NCBI RefSeq assembly: GCF_004011505.1
Contig: NZ_SAUN01000001.1
Coordinates: 4,960,001-5,024,000 of the forward strand
Direction of reading: 5' to 3'
Origin: Nonomuraea polychroma
GTDB lineage: Bacteria; Actinomycetota; Actinomycetes; Streptosporangiales; Streptosporangiaceae
Length of the DNA stretch: 64,000 bases
Part shown: piece by piece, positions 48,967-57,033 of the stretch
Numbering within the stretch: position 1 is the first letter of the stretch
How the letters are laid out: the number at the start of each line of letters is the position of its first letter
Notes under the pieces: generated by a model
Database searches by the model: none
What the model saw: the letters and a program-made list of their open reading frames with translations, nothing else
Told to the model about the DNA's origin: nothing
Program-made: the position numbers and the translations under genes

Positions 48967-49033
48967 GCGCCCTCCTTCGTCGGTCGCATGAGCGGGCCGC
49001 TGCTGCGTCTGATTGTTCGCTCGCTCCGCTCGC

Positions 49034-49984
49034 TCACGCCATTGCCCCCTTCAGTCTGCGGATGACGGCCTCGCGGGCGTCCGGCGGCTCGACGACCTCG
49101 ACGTCGGGGCCGAGGCTGGCCATCCACCCGGCGAGCCGTTCGGGGTCGGTGAAGGCCAGCTCGGCCTCGTCCCACCCGTCGATGCCCAGGTGCACGGCCC
49201 TGGCCAGCTGCCGCAACCCCTCGCACGCCCCCTGGCGCACGCGTACGACGGCGACGCGCTCGTCCATAGGCTCGTCGGGGAAGCCGACCATGGCCCGCAG
49301 GTCGATGCCTTCGGGCACCTGCACGACGCCCGCCTTGCCGAGCGCGGCGACCTGCCCGGTGATGCGGCTGAGCCGGAAGGCGCGCGGCGCCTGCCGGTCG
49401 CGGTCGAACCCCGCCAGATACCACTTGCCGCGGCGGCTGACCACGCCCCACGGCTCCACGGTGCGGCTGCGCACGCTCTCGCTGCCGGCGCCGCGGTAGT
49501 CGAAGCGCACCACGCGCCGGTCGCGCACGGCGTCCCACAGCGCGGGGAAGGCCGGGTCGCGGGTGTCGACCCGCAGCTCCAGGGCTCCGGTGCCGACGGG
49601 CTGGTCGGTGGACACGCCGCCGGCGCGCAGCTTCAGCAGCGCCCCGGAGGCGGCCTCGGCCAGGCTGGCACGCTGCCACACCTGCGCGGCCAGGCCGAGC
49701 ACGGCGGCCTCGTCGGGCTCCAGGGTGATCTCGGGCAGCTCGTACGACTGCCGCTCGATCCGGTAGCCCGGCTCGTCCTCCCACGGGTCGCGCACCACGT
49801 CGATGGGGATGCCGATCTCGCGCAGCTCGTTCTTGTCGCGTTCGAACATGCGCTGGAACGCCTCGTCGCCGTCCCGGTCGTAGCCGGGCACGGCTTGGCG
49901 GATCTGCTCGGCCGACAGCGGGCGCCGGGTGGCGAGCAGGCAGATCACCAGATTGAGCAACCGTTCCGTTTTCCGGCGCGACAT
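49034..49984 (-). CDS. pafB: WYL-domain transcriptional regulator PafB
   Basis: A 316-residue HTH-WYL protein, partner of PafC. The N-terminus SRRKTERLLNLVICLLATRR leads into a winged helix (SAEQIRQAVPGY; FERDKNELREIGIPID). The WYL core is RVVRFDYRGAGSESVRSRTV, then a WCX domain. ATG 49984 was preferred to the upstream GTG because AGGAGG lies 9-10 nt before the ATG but touches the GTG. It is divergent from the DUF3866 gene by 37 bp. Confidence 0.93.
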   Translation of the reverse strand: MSRRKTERLLNLVICLLATRRPLSAEQIRQAVPGYDRDGDEAFQRMFERDKNELREIGIPIDVVRDPWEDEPGYRIERQSYELPEITLEPDEAAVLGLAAQVWQRASLAEAASGALLKLRAGGVSTDQPVGTGALELRVDTRDPAFPALWDAVRDRRVVRFDYRGAGSESVRSRTVEPWGVVSRRGKWYLAGFDRDRQAPRAFRLSRITGQVAALGKAGVVQVPEGIDLRAMVGFPDEPMDERVAVVRVRQGACEGLRQLARAVHLGIDGWDEAELAFTDPERLAGWMASLGPDVEVVEPPDAREAVIRRLKGAMA

Positions 49985-50021
49985 CTGCCTCACTCCTCCT
50001 TCATGACGCTACCCTGCCCCC

Positions 50022-51089
50022 GTGATCAGATGGCGCAAGGGCGAGGTCGTACGGATCCGACGCGAGTGGCCGGGAGCGGTGGAGCTGGACGTCGCCGTCC
50101 CCGAGGGGGAGTGCCGGGCGCTCGCGTACCCGCCGTTGGTGGGCCGCCCGGAACCCGGCGACGAGGTGCTGCTCAACACGACCGCGCTCGCGATGGGTCT
50201 CGGTACGGGAGGTTACGCCATGGTGGTGGCCGTCCCGAACCGTTTGCCGCAAGATCCCGTCGGGCCGGGGCACCTGGTGAAGGCCCGCTACACCCCGCTG
50301 CAGGCCACGGTGCTGGGCGCGGACGAGCAGGACTCCCCGCATCACGACGTGTTGCGGGAGGCCGACGCCCTGGATGACATGCCGGTGGTGGTGGCCGACC
50401 TGCACTCGGCGCTGGCGCCGATCCTGTGCGGCCTGTACGAGGCCGCGCCCGGCACGCGGGTGGCGTACGTGATGCAGGACGGCGGCGCGCTGCCGGTGTG
50501 GTTCTCGATGGCGGCGGCGCGGCTGCGCGAGATCGGCTGGCTGGCGGGCGTGGTGACGGTCGGGCAGGCGTTCGGCGGCGACGTGGAGGCGGTCACCGTG
50601 CACACGGGGCTGCTGGCGGCCAGGCACGTGCTGGAGGCCGACGTCGCGATCGTCACCCAGGGCCCCGGCAACCTCGGCACGGGCACCAAGTGGGGCTTCT
50701 CGGGCGTATCGGCGGGCGAGGCGGTCAACGCGGCCGGGGTGCTGCGGGGGCGGCCGGTGGCGGCGCTGCGGGTCAGCGAGGGCGACCGGCGCGAGCGCCA
50801 CTACGGCGTCTCCCACCACTCGCTGACCGCCTACGGCCGGGTGGCGCTGTGCCCGGCGGACGTGCCGGTGCCGGAGCTGCCCGGCGACTTCGGCGAGCGG
50901 GTCAGGGACCAGGCCGAGCTGCTGGCCGTGCGGCACCGGCTGGTGCCGGTGCCGGTGGACGGGCTGCACGAGGCGCTGCGCGGCTCGCCGGTCAAGCTGT
51001 CGACGATGGGCCGGGGCCTGGAGGAGGACCTGGCCTACTTCGTGGCCTCGGCGGCGGCGGGCAGGCTGACGGCCTCGCTGCTGGCGTAG
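50022..51089 (+). CDS. DUF3866 family protein
   Basis: A 355-residue soluble protein matching the DUF3866 family found beside paf genes in actinobacteria. Visible features are NTTALAMGLGTGGYAMVVAV, VVVADLHSALAPILCGL, VAIVTQGPGNLGTGTKWGFS and GVSHHSLTAYGRVA. The glycine-rich segments suggest nucleotide or phosphate binding, but no activity is known. GTG 50022 is preceded by TACCCT with 6-nt spacing, a likely leaderless start. Its 3' end overlaps the convergent DUF3291 gene by 55 bp. Confidence 0.88.
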   Translation: MIRWRKGEVVRIRREWPGAVELDVAVPEGECRALAYPPLVGRPEPGDEVLLNTTALAMGLGTGGYAMVVAVPNRLPQDPVGPGHLVKARYTPLQATVLGADEQDSPHHDVLREADALDDMPVVVADLHSALAPILCGLYEAAPGTRVAYVMQDGGALPVWFSMAAARLREIGWLAGVVTVGQAFGGDVEAVTVHTGLLAARHVLEADVAIVTQGPGNLGTGTKWGFSGVSAGEAVNAAGVLRGRPVAALRVSEGDRRERHYGVSHHSLTAYGRVALCPADVPVPELPGDFGERVRDQAELLAVRHRLVPVPVDGLHEALRGSPVKLSTMGRGLEEDLAYFVASAAAGRLTASLLA

Positions 51090-51514
51090 GAGTCCTTGAA
51101 CGTGAACGCCTCGGGGCTGGGGCCCTCCGCCTTGAGGCGTTCGAGCCGCGCCATGCCCTCGGCCAGCGAGGGGATGTGCCCCTCGGGGATCCACCACATC
51201 ACCATGTAGGGCTCCGCCATGCGCAGGAACCACTCCCTGCGGCGGCGCAGCACGCCCAAGTGGGGGCTGCGGTAGACGTAGTTCCACAACGAGTCGAGCG
51301 ACTCCCACACCGAGAAGTTGATCAGCAGGTAGTCGCCGTAGTCGTGCACGACGGTGGCGGTGGGGTCGGTCTCGCTCTCCTTCAGCCGCCACACGAATCC
51401 GGGGGCTTCGTCGGCGATGGCGTTGATGGGTTCGAGCAGGGCGACGAACTCGGCGAGCTCGGCGGAGTCGATGGGGGCGCGCAGGTGGGCGAGGTTCAGC
51501 TCAGCGAGATGCAT
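51035..51514 (-). CDS. DUF3291 family protein
   Basis: A 159-residue protein with the ferredoxin-like dimeric alpha/beta-barrel fold of DUF3291. Typical motifs are MHLAELNLAHLRAPIDS, GFVWRLKES, LINFSVWESLDSLWNYVYR and RREWFLRMAEPYMVMWW. The family is related to small monooxygenases, but no reaction is established. It lies 32 bp downstream of the HTH regulator gene on the same strand and may be in its operon. Confidence 0.85.
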   Translation of the reverse strand: MHLAELNLAHLRAPIDSAELAEFVALLEPINAIADEAPGFVWRLKESETDPTATVVHDYGDYLLINFSVWESLDSLWNYVYRSPHLGVLRRRREWFLRMAEPYMVMWWIPEGHIPSLAEGMARLERLKAEGPSPEAFTFKDSYASSEAVSLPAAAEATK

Positions 51515-51546
51515 GACGTCAGCACACCACCCCTCCCCCTTCTATG

Positions 51547-52221
51547 TCAATCTTCATTTGTTTTAGAAAGGGAGACGCAGCACTCTCCCGGCCGCGGATC
51601 CAGCCTCGCCCTGGCCGGGTCGTCACCGAGCCCCTGGAGCAGCCCCTGGCACAGGGCCAGGTTCATGGAGCACACCAGCAGCGGCTGCTCCTCGGCCAGG
51701 GCGTGGAACGGGCAGTTGCGCAGCCGCACCACCCCGGCCTCCTCGTAGGGCTCGTAGCCGCGCTCCCCCAGCACCTGCTCCACCGGCTGCCCGGCGTGCC
51801 GCCCGGCCATGCGCTCGCCCGCGCGCCGCGCCGCCTCCTCGGCCTGCTCCTCGGCGCCGAGCAGGTCCACGACGTCGGCCAGGGCGGAGGCGAGGGTGGC
51901 GTAGTCGCGCGGCGGCAGGCTCACCGACCGCTCGCCCCTGGCCCTGCGGTAGACCTTGGCGGGACGGCCGCTGCCGGGGCCCTTCTTCTCCTGCTGCCGG
52001 AACCCGCTCTCCAGCAGGCCCGCCTCGACGAGCTTGTCCAGGTGGTGCCCGGCCAGCGTCCTGGACACGCCCGCCGCCTCGGCCGCCTCTCCCCTGCCCA
52101 CGTCGCCGCCGCCGGCGGTGACAGCCTCGTAGAGGCTGCGGCGTACGGGGTCGTGCAGCAGGGCCAGCGCCTCGAGGTCGTCGGTGCTGTGTCTGATGGT
52201 CGGCTCCCTCCGGTCACCCAC
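51547..52221 (-). CDS. winged-helix regulator with Cys cluster (SufR/ArsR-like)
   Basis: A 224-residue regulator. An ArsR-type winged helix (about 14-75; GVSRTLAGHHLDKLVEAGLL) is followed by RPAKVYRR, the dimerisation helices, and a C-terminal region with Cys170 (NCPFHALA), Cys184, Cys191 and the pair Cys214-Cys215 (PGECCVSL). This pattern resembles SufR-like regulators that bind an iron-sulfur cluster, so redox or Fe-S sensing is likely (inference). The start is GTG 52221. It lies 20 bp after an FKBP lipoprotein gene. Confidence 0.8.
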   Translation of the reverse strand: MGDRREPTIRHSTDDLEALALLHDPVRRSLYEAVTAGGGDVGRGEAAEAAGVSRTLAGHHLDKLVEAGLLESGFRQQEKKGPGSGRPAKVYRRARGERSVSLPPRDYATLASALADVVDLLGAEEQAEEAARRAGERMAGRHAGQPVEQVLGERGYEPYEEAGVVRLRNCPFHALAEEQPLLVCSMNLALCQGLLQGLGDDPARARLDPRPGECCVSLSKTNED

Positions 52222-52241
52222 AAGCGGAGTCTATTTCGCCG

Positions 52242-53141
52242 TCAGTACGCGGCCAGAACGTCGACCACGAAGACGAGGGTGTCGGAGCCCTTGATCCCGT
52301 ACGCGGGGTGGCCCGGGGCGCCGTACCCGTACGCGGGCGGGACGATCATCAGGACGCGGCTGCCGGCCGGGACACCGACCAGCGCCTGGTCCCAGGCCTT
52401 GATCACGGTGCCGTCGCCGATCCTGAACGCCTTCGGCTGCCCCGTCGTCCAGGTCGTGTCGAAGACCCGGCGGCGGCTCCAGACGGCGCCCGCGTACTGG
52501 ACGACCACGAGCTGCCCGGCCCGCGTCCTGCGCCCGGCGCCGCGGTCGAGCACCTTGGCGGCGAACCGGGCGGGCGGCGCGGTCGCAGGAACCGTCAGCC
52601 TCGGGCGGGCGCCGCCGGTGACGCGCACGCCCGCCAGCGAGCCGCCGCGGCCGTCGATCGAGGCGCCCTTGGGGTGGGCGCCGAGGATGTCGACGACATA
52701 GAACAGCTCGTCGGCCGGCTGGACGCCGGTCGGCGGGTTGGGGCCGAAGCCCTGGTCGGGCGGGATGGCCGCGATCACCCGGCTGCCGACGGTGCGGCCC
52801 TGCAACGCCCGGTCCAGGCCCGGCAGCAGCCGCCCCACAGGGAACGCCGCGGGGGCGCCGCGGTTGAAGCTGGAGTCGACCAGGCGGTTCTTGCCGCCGT
52901 CCCACACGTGCGCGGTGTACTGGACGATCGCCACGTCATCCTGCCGCAGCCGCGCGCCCTTGCCGGTGGCCAGCTCGTCCACCTGCAGCCCGGCCGCCGG
53001 CCGGCCGTCGGGGAAGGCGATCGTGGGCCGGGCGCCGAACGCGCCGCCCACCTTCAGCTCCGGGCTCCCCGCCGGCTCACCCGTGCAGCCCGCCGCCATC
53101 AGGCACGCCATCAGGAGCGGTGCGACGGCACGGCGGAGCAT
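52242..53141 (-). CDS. lipoprotein with two FKBP-type peptidyl-prolyl isomerase domains
   Basis: A 299-residue exported protein. The signal ends at AAGC (Cys19), indicating lipid anchoring. Two FKBP domains follow (about 55-160 and 185-299). The second has QLVVVQYAGAVWSRRRVFDT, IKAWDQALVGVPAGSRVLMI and PPAYGYGAPGHP, and looks active; the first is more diverged. It should catalyse proline isomerisation in exported proteins. ATG 53141 follows GGGAGG. It is a paralogue of the next FKBP gene upstream. Confidence 0.88.
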   Translation of the reverse strand: MLRRAVAPLLMACLMAAGCTGEPAGSPELKVGGAFGARPTIAFPDGRPAAGLQVDELATGKGARLRQDDVAIVQYTAHVWDGGKNRLVDSSFNRGAPAAFPVGRLLPGLDRALQGRTVGSRVIAAIPPDQGFGPNPPTGVQPADELFYVVDILGAHPKGASIDGRGGSLAGVRVTGGARPRLTVPATAPPARFAAKVLDRGAGRRTRAGQLVVVQYAGAVWSRRRVFDTTWTTGQPKAFRIGDGTVIKAWDQALVGVPAGSRVLMIVPPAYGYGAPGHPAYGIKGSDTLVFVVDVLAAY

Positions 53142-53362
53142 CGATCCTCCCACGCGAAGCGGCCCTGGCGGCGCTGCGCCGCCGGGCCTCGCGATGCTAC
53201 CGCGAGGCCAGATCACCCGTCAGCCAGCTCCAGAAATATCCCCCATGCCCGGAATGTCGCCCCGATGCACCCGCACCATGCCGCACAGCCCGCCGCGGTG
53301 CCGCATGAGCGCCGCTGCCTGATCTCCGCCGGATACCACGGCACGGGTATCGGGCCCCCGGG

Positions 53363-53405
53363 CGCGGCCGGGGGCACCCCTCAGTGGCAGGGGCACCCGG
53401 CCGCG
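53363..53405 (-). terminator. stem-loop after the second FKBP gene
   Basis: CGCGGCCGGG (53363-53372) pairs with CCCGGCCGCG (53396-53405), with a further short inner stem. It lies 20 bp past the stop of the FKBP gene at 53425-54357 and likely ends its transcript. The rest of 53142-53424 holds no gene. Confidence 0.55.
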
Positions 53406-53424
53406 TGTCTCACGAGCCGGACGG

Positions 53425-54357
53425 TCAGTAGGCGGCGAGAACGTCCACGACGAACACCAGCGTGCTCTTCGCGGGGATGTTCTGCTGCGCCTGGTCGCCG
53501 TAGCCCAGGTTCGGCGGGATGCTCAACACGACCCGGCTGCCGACCGGCACTCCGGCCAGCCCCTGCTGCCATCCCTGGATCACCCCGCTGAGCGGGAACT
53601 CGGCCGGCTCGCCCCGCTCCCAGCTGGAGTCGAACTGCTTGTCGGTGCCCCAGATCTTGCCCGTGTAGTGCACGGTCAGCGTCTGGTTGGGCTGCACCTT
53701 GGCGCCGGTGCCCTCGATGATCGTCTTGACGACGAGCTTGTCGGACGGCTTGTCGCTGGTCTTCGTGGTCAGCGTGGGCGCCTTCTCACCGCCCGGGTTG
53801 TCGACCTTGACGCCCTTGAGGCTCTGGCCGGTCTCCTTGCCGGTGGCGGCCTTCAGCGCAGGCGGCTGCGTGCCGACCACGTCGAACACGAACACCTTGG
53901 TCGGCTCGGCCGGCGCGGTCTGCTGCGGCTGGGCGACCGCGTCGTTCGCCAGCACGGCCAGCAGCCGGCCGCCGTGCTTGACCTTGGTGAAGCCCTCCTG
54001 CAGCACCTTCGGCAGCTGCTGGTTGACCGGGATCGTCTCGGGCGCCTTCGTGTCGTACGAGGAGCCCTGGACGGCGTTGCCCTTGCCGTCCCAGTTGTAG
54101 ACGGTCAGGTTGACGATCACCTTGTCGCCGGTCTTGACGGCGGCGCCGGTGCCCGGCTGGATCACCTCGTACGACGACGTGGTCGCGGGCGACCCCGAGG
54201 GGAAGGTCACCGTGGGCTTGGCGCCCACGTTCCCGCCGACAGTGACCTTCGCCCCTGCGGAGGCGGAGGCGCTGGTCGCGGGGCTCTCTTCGGAGCCGCA
54301 CGCGGCGGCGAACAAGATCAACGGCATGACGGCCAAAGAGGCCAGAACGCGGCGCAT
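53425..54357 (-). CDS. lipoprotein with two FKBP-type peptidyl-prolyl isomerase domains
   Basis: A 310-residue exported protein with lipobox FAAAC (Cys20) and a Ser/Ala linker. It has two FKBP-like domains (about 60-170 and 205-310). The C-terminal one has TLTVHYTGKIWGTDKQFDSS, VIQGWQQGLAGVPVGSRVVL and PPNLGYGD, and keeps the substrate-pocket aromatic residues; the N-terminal one is degenerate (VIVNLTVYNWDGKGNAVQGS). ATG 54357 has GAGGGA upstream. FKBP pairs next to pafA are also found in Streptomyces, so the association is conserved. Confidence 0.9.
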   Translation of the reverse strand: MRRVLASLAVMPLILFAAACGSEESPATSASASAGAKVTVGGNVGAKPTVTFPSGSPATTSSYEVIQPGTGAAVKTGDKVIVNLTVYNWDGKGNAVQGSSYDTKAPETIPVNQQLPKVLQEGFTKVKHGGRLLAVLANDAVAQPQQTAPAEPTKVFVFDVVGTQPPALKAATGKETGQSLKGVKVDNPGGEKAPTLTTKTSDKPSDKLVVKTIIEGTGAKVQPNQTLTVHYTGKIWGTDKQFDSSWERGEPAEFPLSGVIQGWQQGLAGVPVGSRVVLSIPPNLGYGDQAQQNIPAKSTLVFVVDVLAAY

Positions 54358-54431
54358 GCGCTTCCCTCGGAAAGACGGCAGATTCGCGTCACCCTACCCG
54401 ACTCCCAGGTAGGGCCGAGGTAAACCGATCG

Positions 54432-55790
54432 CTACATCCCGGCGATGAGCTTGTCCACCCGCTCGTCCACGCTGCGGAACGGGTCCTTGCACAGCACCGT
54501 GCGCTGCGCCTGGTCGTTCAGCTTGAGATGCACCCAGTCGACGGTGAAGTCGCGGCGCTTCTCCTGCGCCTTGCGGATGAACTCGCCCCGCAGCCGCGCC
54601 CTGGTCGTCTGCGGCGGCACCGACTTGGCCTCGAAGATCTTCAGGTCAGACGCCACCCGCTCCACCGAGCCGCGCTTCTGCAGCAGGTAGAACAGGCCGC
54701 GCTTGCGGTGCACGTCGTGGTAGGCGAGGTCCAGCTGCGCCACCCGCGGCGACGACAGCGGCAGGTCGTACTTCTTGCGGTAACGCTCGATCAGCTGGTA
54801 TTTCGTCACCCAGTCGATCTCCCGCGAGACCAGGTCGAGGTCGCCGGTGTCGACCGCGCGCAGCGTACGCTCCCACAGCTCCAGCACCCGGTGCGCGATG
54901 GCGTCGCCGCCGCGCCGGTCGACGAAGTCCTTCGCCTTCGACAGATATTCCTGCTGGATCTCCAGGCTCGACGCCTCACGCCCGTTGGCCAGCCGCACCC
55001 GGCGCCGGCCGGTCATGTCGTGGGAGACCTCGCGGATGGCCCTGATCGGGTTCTCCAGCGACAGGTCGCGCATCACCGTGCCGGACTCGATCATGCGCAG
55101 CACCAGGTCGGTGGCGCCGACCTTGAGCAGCATGGTGGTCTCGCTCATGTTCGAGTCGCCCACGATGACGTGCAGGCGGCGGAACCGCTCGGCGTCGGCG
55201 TGCGGCTCGTCACGGGTGTTGATGATGGGCCGGGACCGGGTGGTGGCGCTGGACACGCCCTCCCAGATGTGCTCGGCCCGCTGCGACACGCAATAGACGG
55301 CGCCGCGGGGCGTCTGCAGCACCTTGCCGGCGCCGCACACGATCTGCCGCGTCACCAGGAACGGGATCAGCACGTCCGCCAGCCGCCCGAACTCCCCGTG
55401 CCTGCCGACCAGGTAGTTCTCGTGGCAGCCGTAGGAGTTGCCGGCCGAGTCCGTGTTGTTCTTGAACAGGTAGATGTCACCCGCGATGCCCTCCTCGCGC
55501 AGCCGTTTCTCGGCGTCGACGAGGAGGCCCTCGAGGATGCGCTCGCCCGCCTTGTCGTGGGTGACGAGCTCGATGACGTTGTCACACTCGGGTGTTGCGT
55601 ACTCAGGATGGCTGCCCACGTCCAGATACAGACGTGCGCCGTTGCGGAGGAAGACGTTGCTCGATCGGCCCCAGGACACGACCCGCCGGAACAAGTAGCG
55701 CGCGACCTCGTCGGGCGACAGCCTGCGCTGTCCCCGGAACGTGCAGGTCACGCCGTACTCGTTCTCCAGCCCGAAGATGCGACGATCCAT
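54432..55790 (-). CDS. pafA: Pup-protein ligase PafA
   Basis: A 452-residue glutamine-synthetase-like ligase that activates the C-terminal Glu of Pup with ATP and attaches it to lysines of target proteins. The N-terminus MDRRIFGLENEYGVTCTFRG is invariant in the family; SNVFLRNGARLYLDVGSHPE and YLFKNNTDSAGNSYGCHENY form the active site with Mg-binding Glu and His. The length equals that of mycobacterial PafA. ATG 55790 has TAGTGT 6 nt upstream, suggesting leaderless transcription. Confidence 0.97.
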   Translation of the reverse strand: MDRRIFGLENEYGVTCTFRGQRRLSPDEVARYLFRRVVSWGRSSNVFLRNGARLYLDVGSHPEYATPECDNVIELVTHDKAGERILEGLLVDAEKRLREEGIAGDIYLFKNNTDSAGNSYGCHENYLVGRHGEFGRLADVLIPFLVTRQIVCGAGKVLQTPRGAVYCVSQRAEHIWEGVSSATTRSRPIINTRDEPHADAERFRRLHVIVGDSNMSETTMLLKVGATDLVLRMIESGTVMRDLSLENPIRAIREVSHDMTGRRRVRLANGREASSLEIQQEYLSKAKDFVDRRGGDAIAHRVLELWERTLRAVDTGDLDLVSREIDWVTKYQLIERYRKKYDLPLSSPRVAQLDLAYHDVHRKRGLFYLLQKRGSVERVASDLKIFEAKSVPPQTTRARLRGEFIRKAQEKRRDFTVDWVHLKLNDQAQRTVLCKDPFRSVDERVDKLIAGM

Positions 55791-55917
55791 CACCTCACAC
55801 TATGCCCATGGGTCGGCCAGCGGGAGAGATCTTCTCAGGTGTTTTCCGCCGCGCCCGTACAGGATGCTCCGTCCCGCGCCCGCCCCCACGGGGCGCGGGT
55901 GCCGGTGCCGCGCCCCG

Positions 55918-56445
55918 TCAGGGGGTAAAGATCTCCTGAACCTTGACGATCCTGCCCTTGTGCACGGTGATGAGCGCGGGCAGCGGCATGCGGCCGTGCC
56001 GCTTGATCAGCGTGGCCCTGGAGCACTTCTTGCTGCCCAAGCCGGTCTTCCTGCTCACGGTCAGGTCGCCCATCGACGACTTGCAGCCGTACGCCGACAG
56101 GAACAACACGTCCTTGGCGATGGGCGAGGCGTACGCCATGGCGTCGCCCTCGGGCGGGCCCACGAAATGCCCCTCGGTGTGGGTGCCCTTCTTCCACTTG
56201 ATCGGCTCGTACTCGGCCACGTCGGCCCGCACGTCGGTGATCCAGCCGCGCAGGATGCCGTTGCGGCGGGAGTGGATGCCCTTGGTGAAGTCGTGCTCCG
56301 GGTCGGGCTGGAACGAGGTGCCGAAGGTCTTGGGCGCCTTGTAGTCCGGGTACGCGGTGGCGGCGGCGTGGGCGGCCACGCCCGACGTCAGCATCACCGC
56401 AGCGGCCGCGCCGCCGGCCAGGAGGGCGCGCAGGGAAGTGTTCAC
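55918..56445 (-). CDS. secreted protein of unknown function
   Basis: A 175-residue protein with a Sec signal peptide (about 1-28; LLAGGAAAAVMLTSGVAAHA). The mature part is basic, with two Cys (GCKSSMGD; GSKKCSR) that could form a disulfide. I do not recognise the family. The start is GTG 56445. It lies between prcA and pafA, where other actinomycetes also have small hypothetical genes. Confidence 0.7.
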   Translation of the reverse strand: MNTSLRALLAGGAAAAVMLTSGVAAHAAATAYPDYKAPKTFGTSFQPDPEHDFTKGIHSRRNGILRGWITDVRADVAEYEPIKWKKGTHTEGHFVGPPEGDAMAYASPIAKDVLFLSAYGCKSSMGDLTVSRKTGLGSKKCSRATLIKRHGRMPLPALITVHKGRIVKVQEIFTP

Positions 56446-56992
56446 AGATTCTGAGATTCCGGATCACGCCGGACAGTTCGGGCAAATCATAGTGATACAG
56501 ATCACATCGTCGGCCGGTGCGGCGTCCGGCACATGCCCCACCCGCTACGCCGCGCCTCTCCCCCGCTCAACGCACCCGTCCCCCCGCGACCCGCCATCCC
56601 GCAGCTCGGAAACCCGCCATGTCGAAAACCCGTCGGCCTGCGCCGCCGCCGCCGGACCGCCGACCTGGGCCTGCCTGCCCTCGAGCGGCCGACCGGCCGG
56701 ACAGCGACCCAAGCGGAACGCGGTACGCCTACAGGGCGACGAGCCGTCGTCCACGGGCCCTCAGAGCCCGCTGTCCCACGAAGGCCGCAGGCGCAACCGC
56801 CCCGCGCACGGCATGCAAAGCCGCCGTCCGGACGACGTGCGCCCTTCCGCAGTGCCCCACGCACGCCGAGCGCAGCCACCGTCCGGAGCACGTGCGCCCT
56901 TCCGCCGACGGATCGGCCGGTTGCCGGACACGGCACGGCCACCCACCGGGACCCGCCGATCGAGCGACGGCCCCGGTGGGCGCCGGAAGCCC
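56446..56992. other. non-coding repeat-bearing interval downstream of prcA
   Basis: About 550 bp without a supportable gene. It contains a displaced copy of the prcA 3' end (56731-56768) and a pair of 27-bp direct repeats (56824-56850 and 56879-56905, 25 of 27 identical). Open frames in this interval are low-complexity Arg/Pro sequences. Partial tandem duplications after prcA would explain the pattern. Confidence 0.65.
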
Positions 56993-57033
56993 TTACAGGG
57001 GCGACGAGCCGTCGTCCACGGGCCCCTCAGGGC
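56731..57033. repeat. duplicated prcA 3'-end segment
   Basis: The segment 56995-57033, which encodes the last residues and stop of prcA, recurs at 56731-56768. They share an identical 25-bp core (GCGACGAGCCGTCGTCCACG plus five bases) and differ by two single-base indels. The spacing is 264 bp. Confidence 0.85.
56824..56905. repeat. 27-bp direct repeat, period 55 bp
   Basis: Two copies (56824-56850 and 56879-56905) each start CCGTCCGGA and end ACGTGCGCCCTTCCGC; they differ only at two adjacent bases. They lie in the non-coding interval after prcA. Confidence 0.85.
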
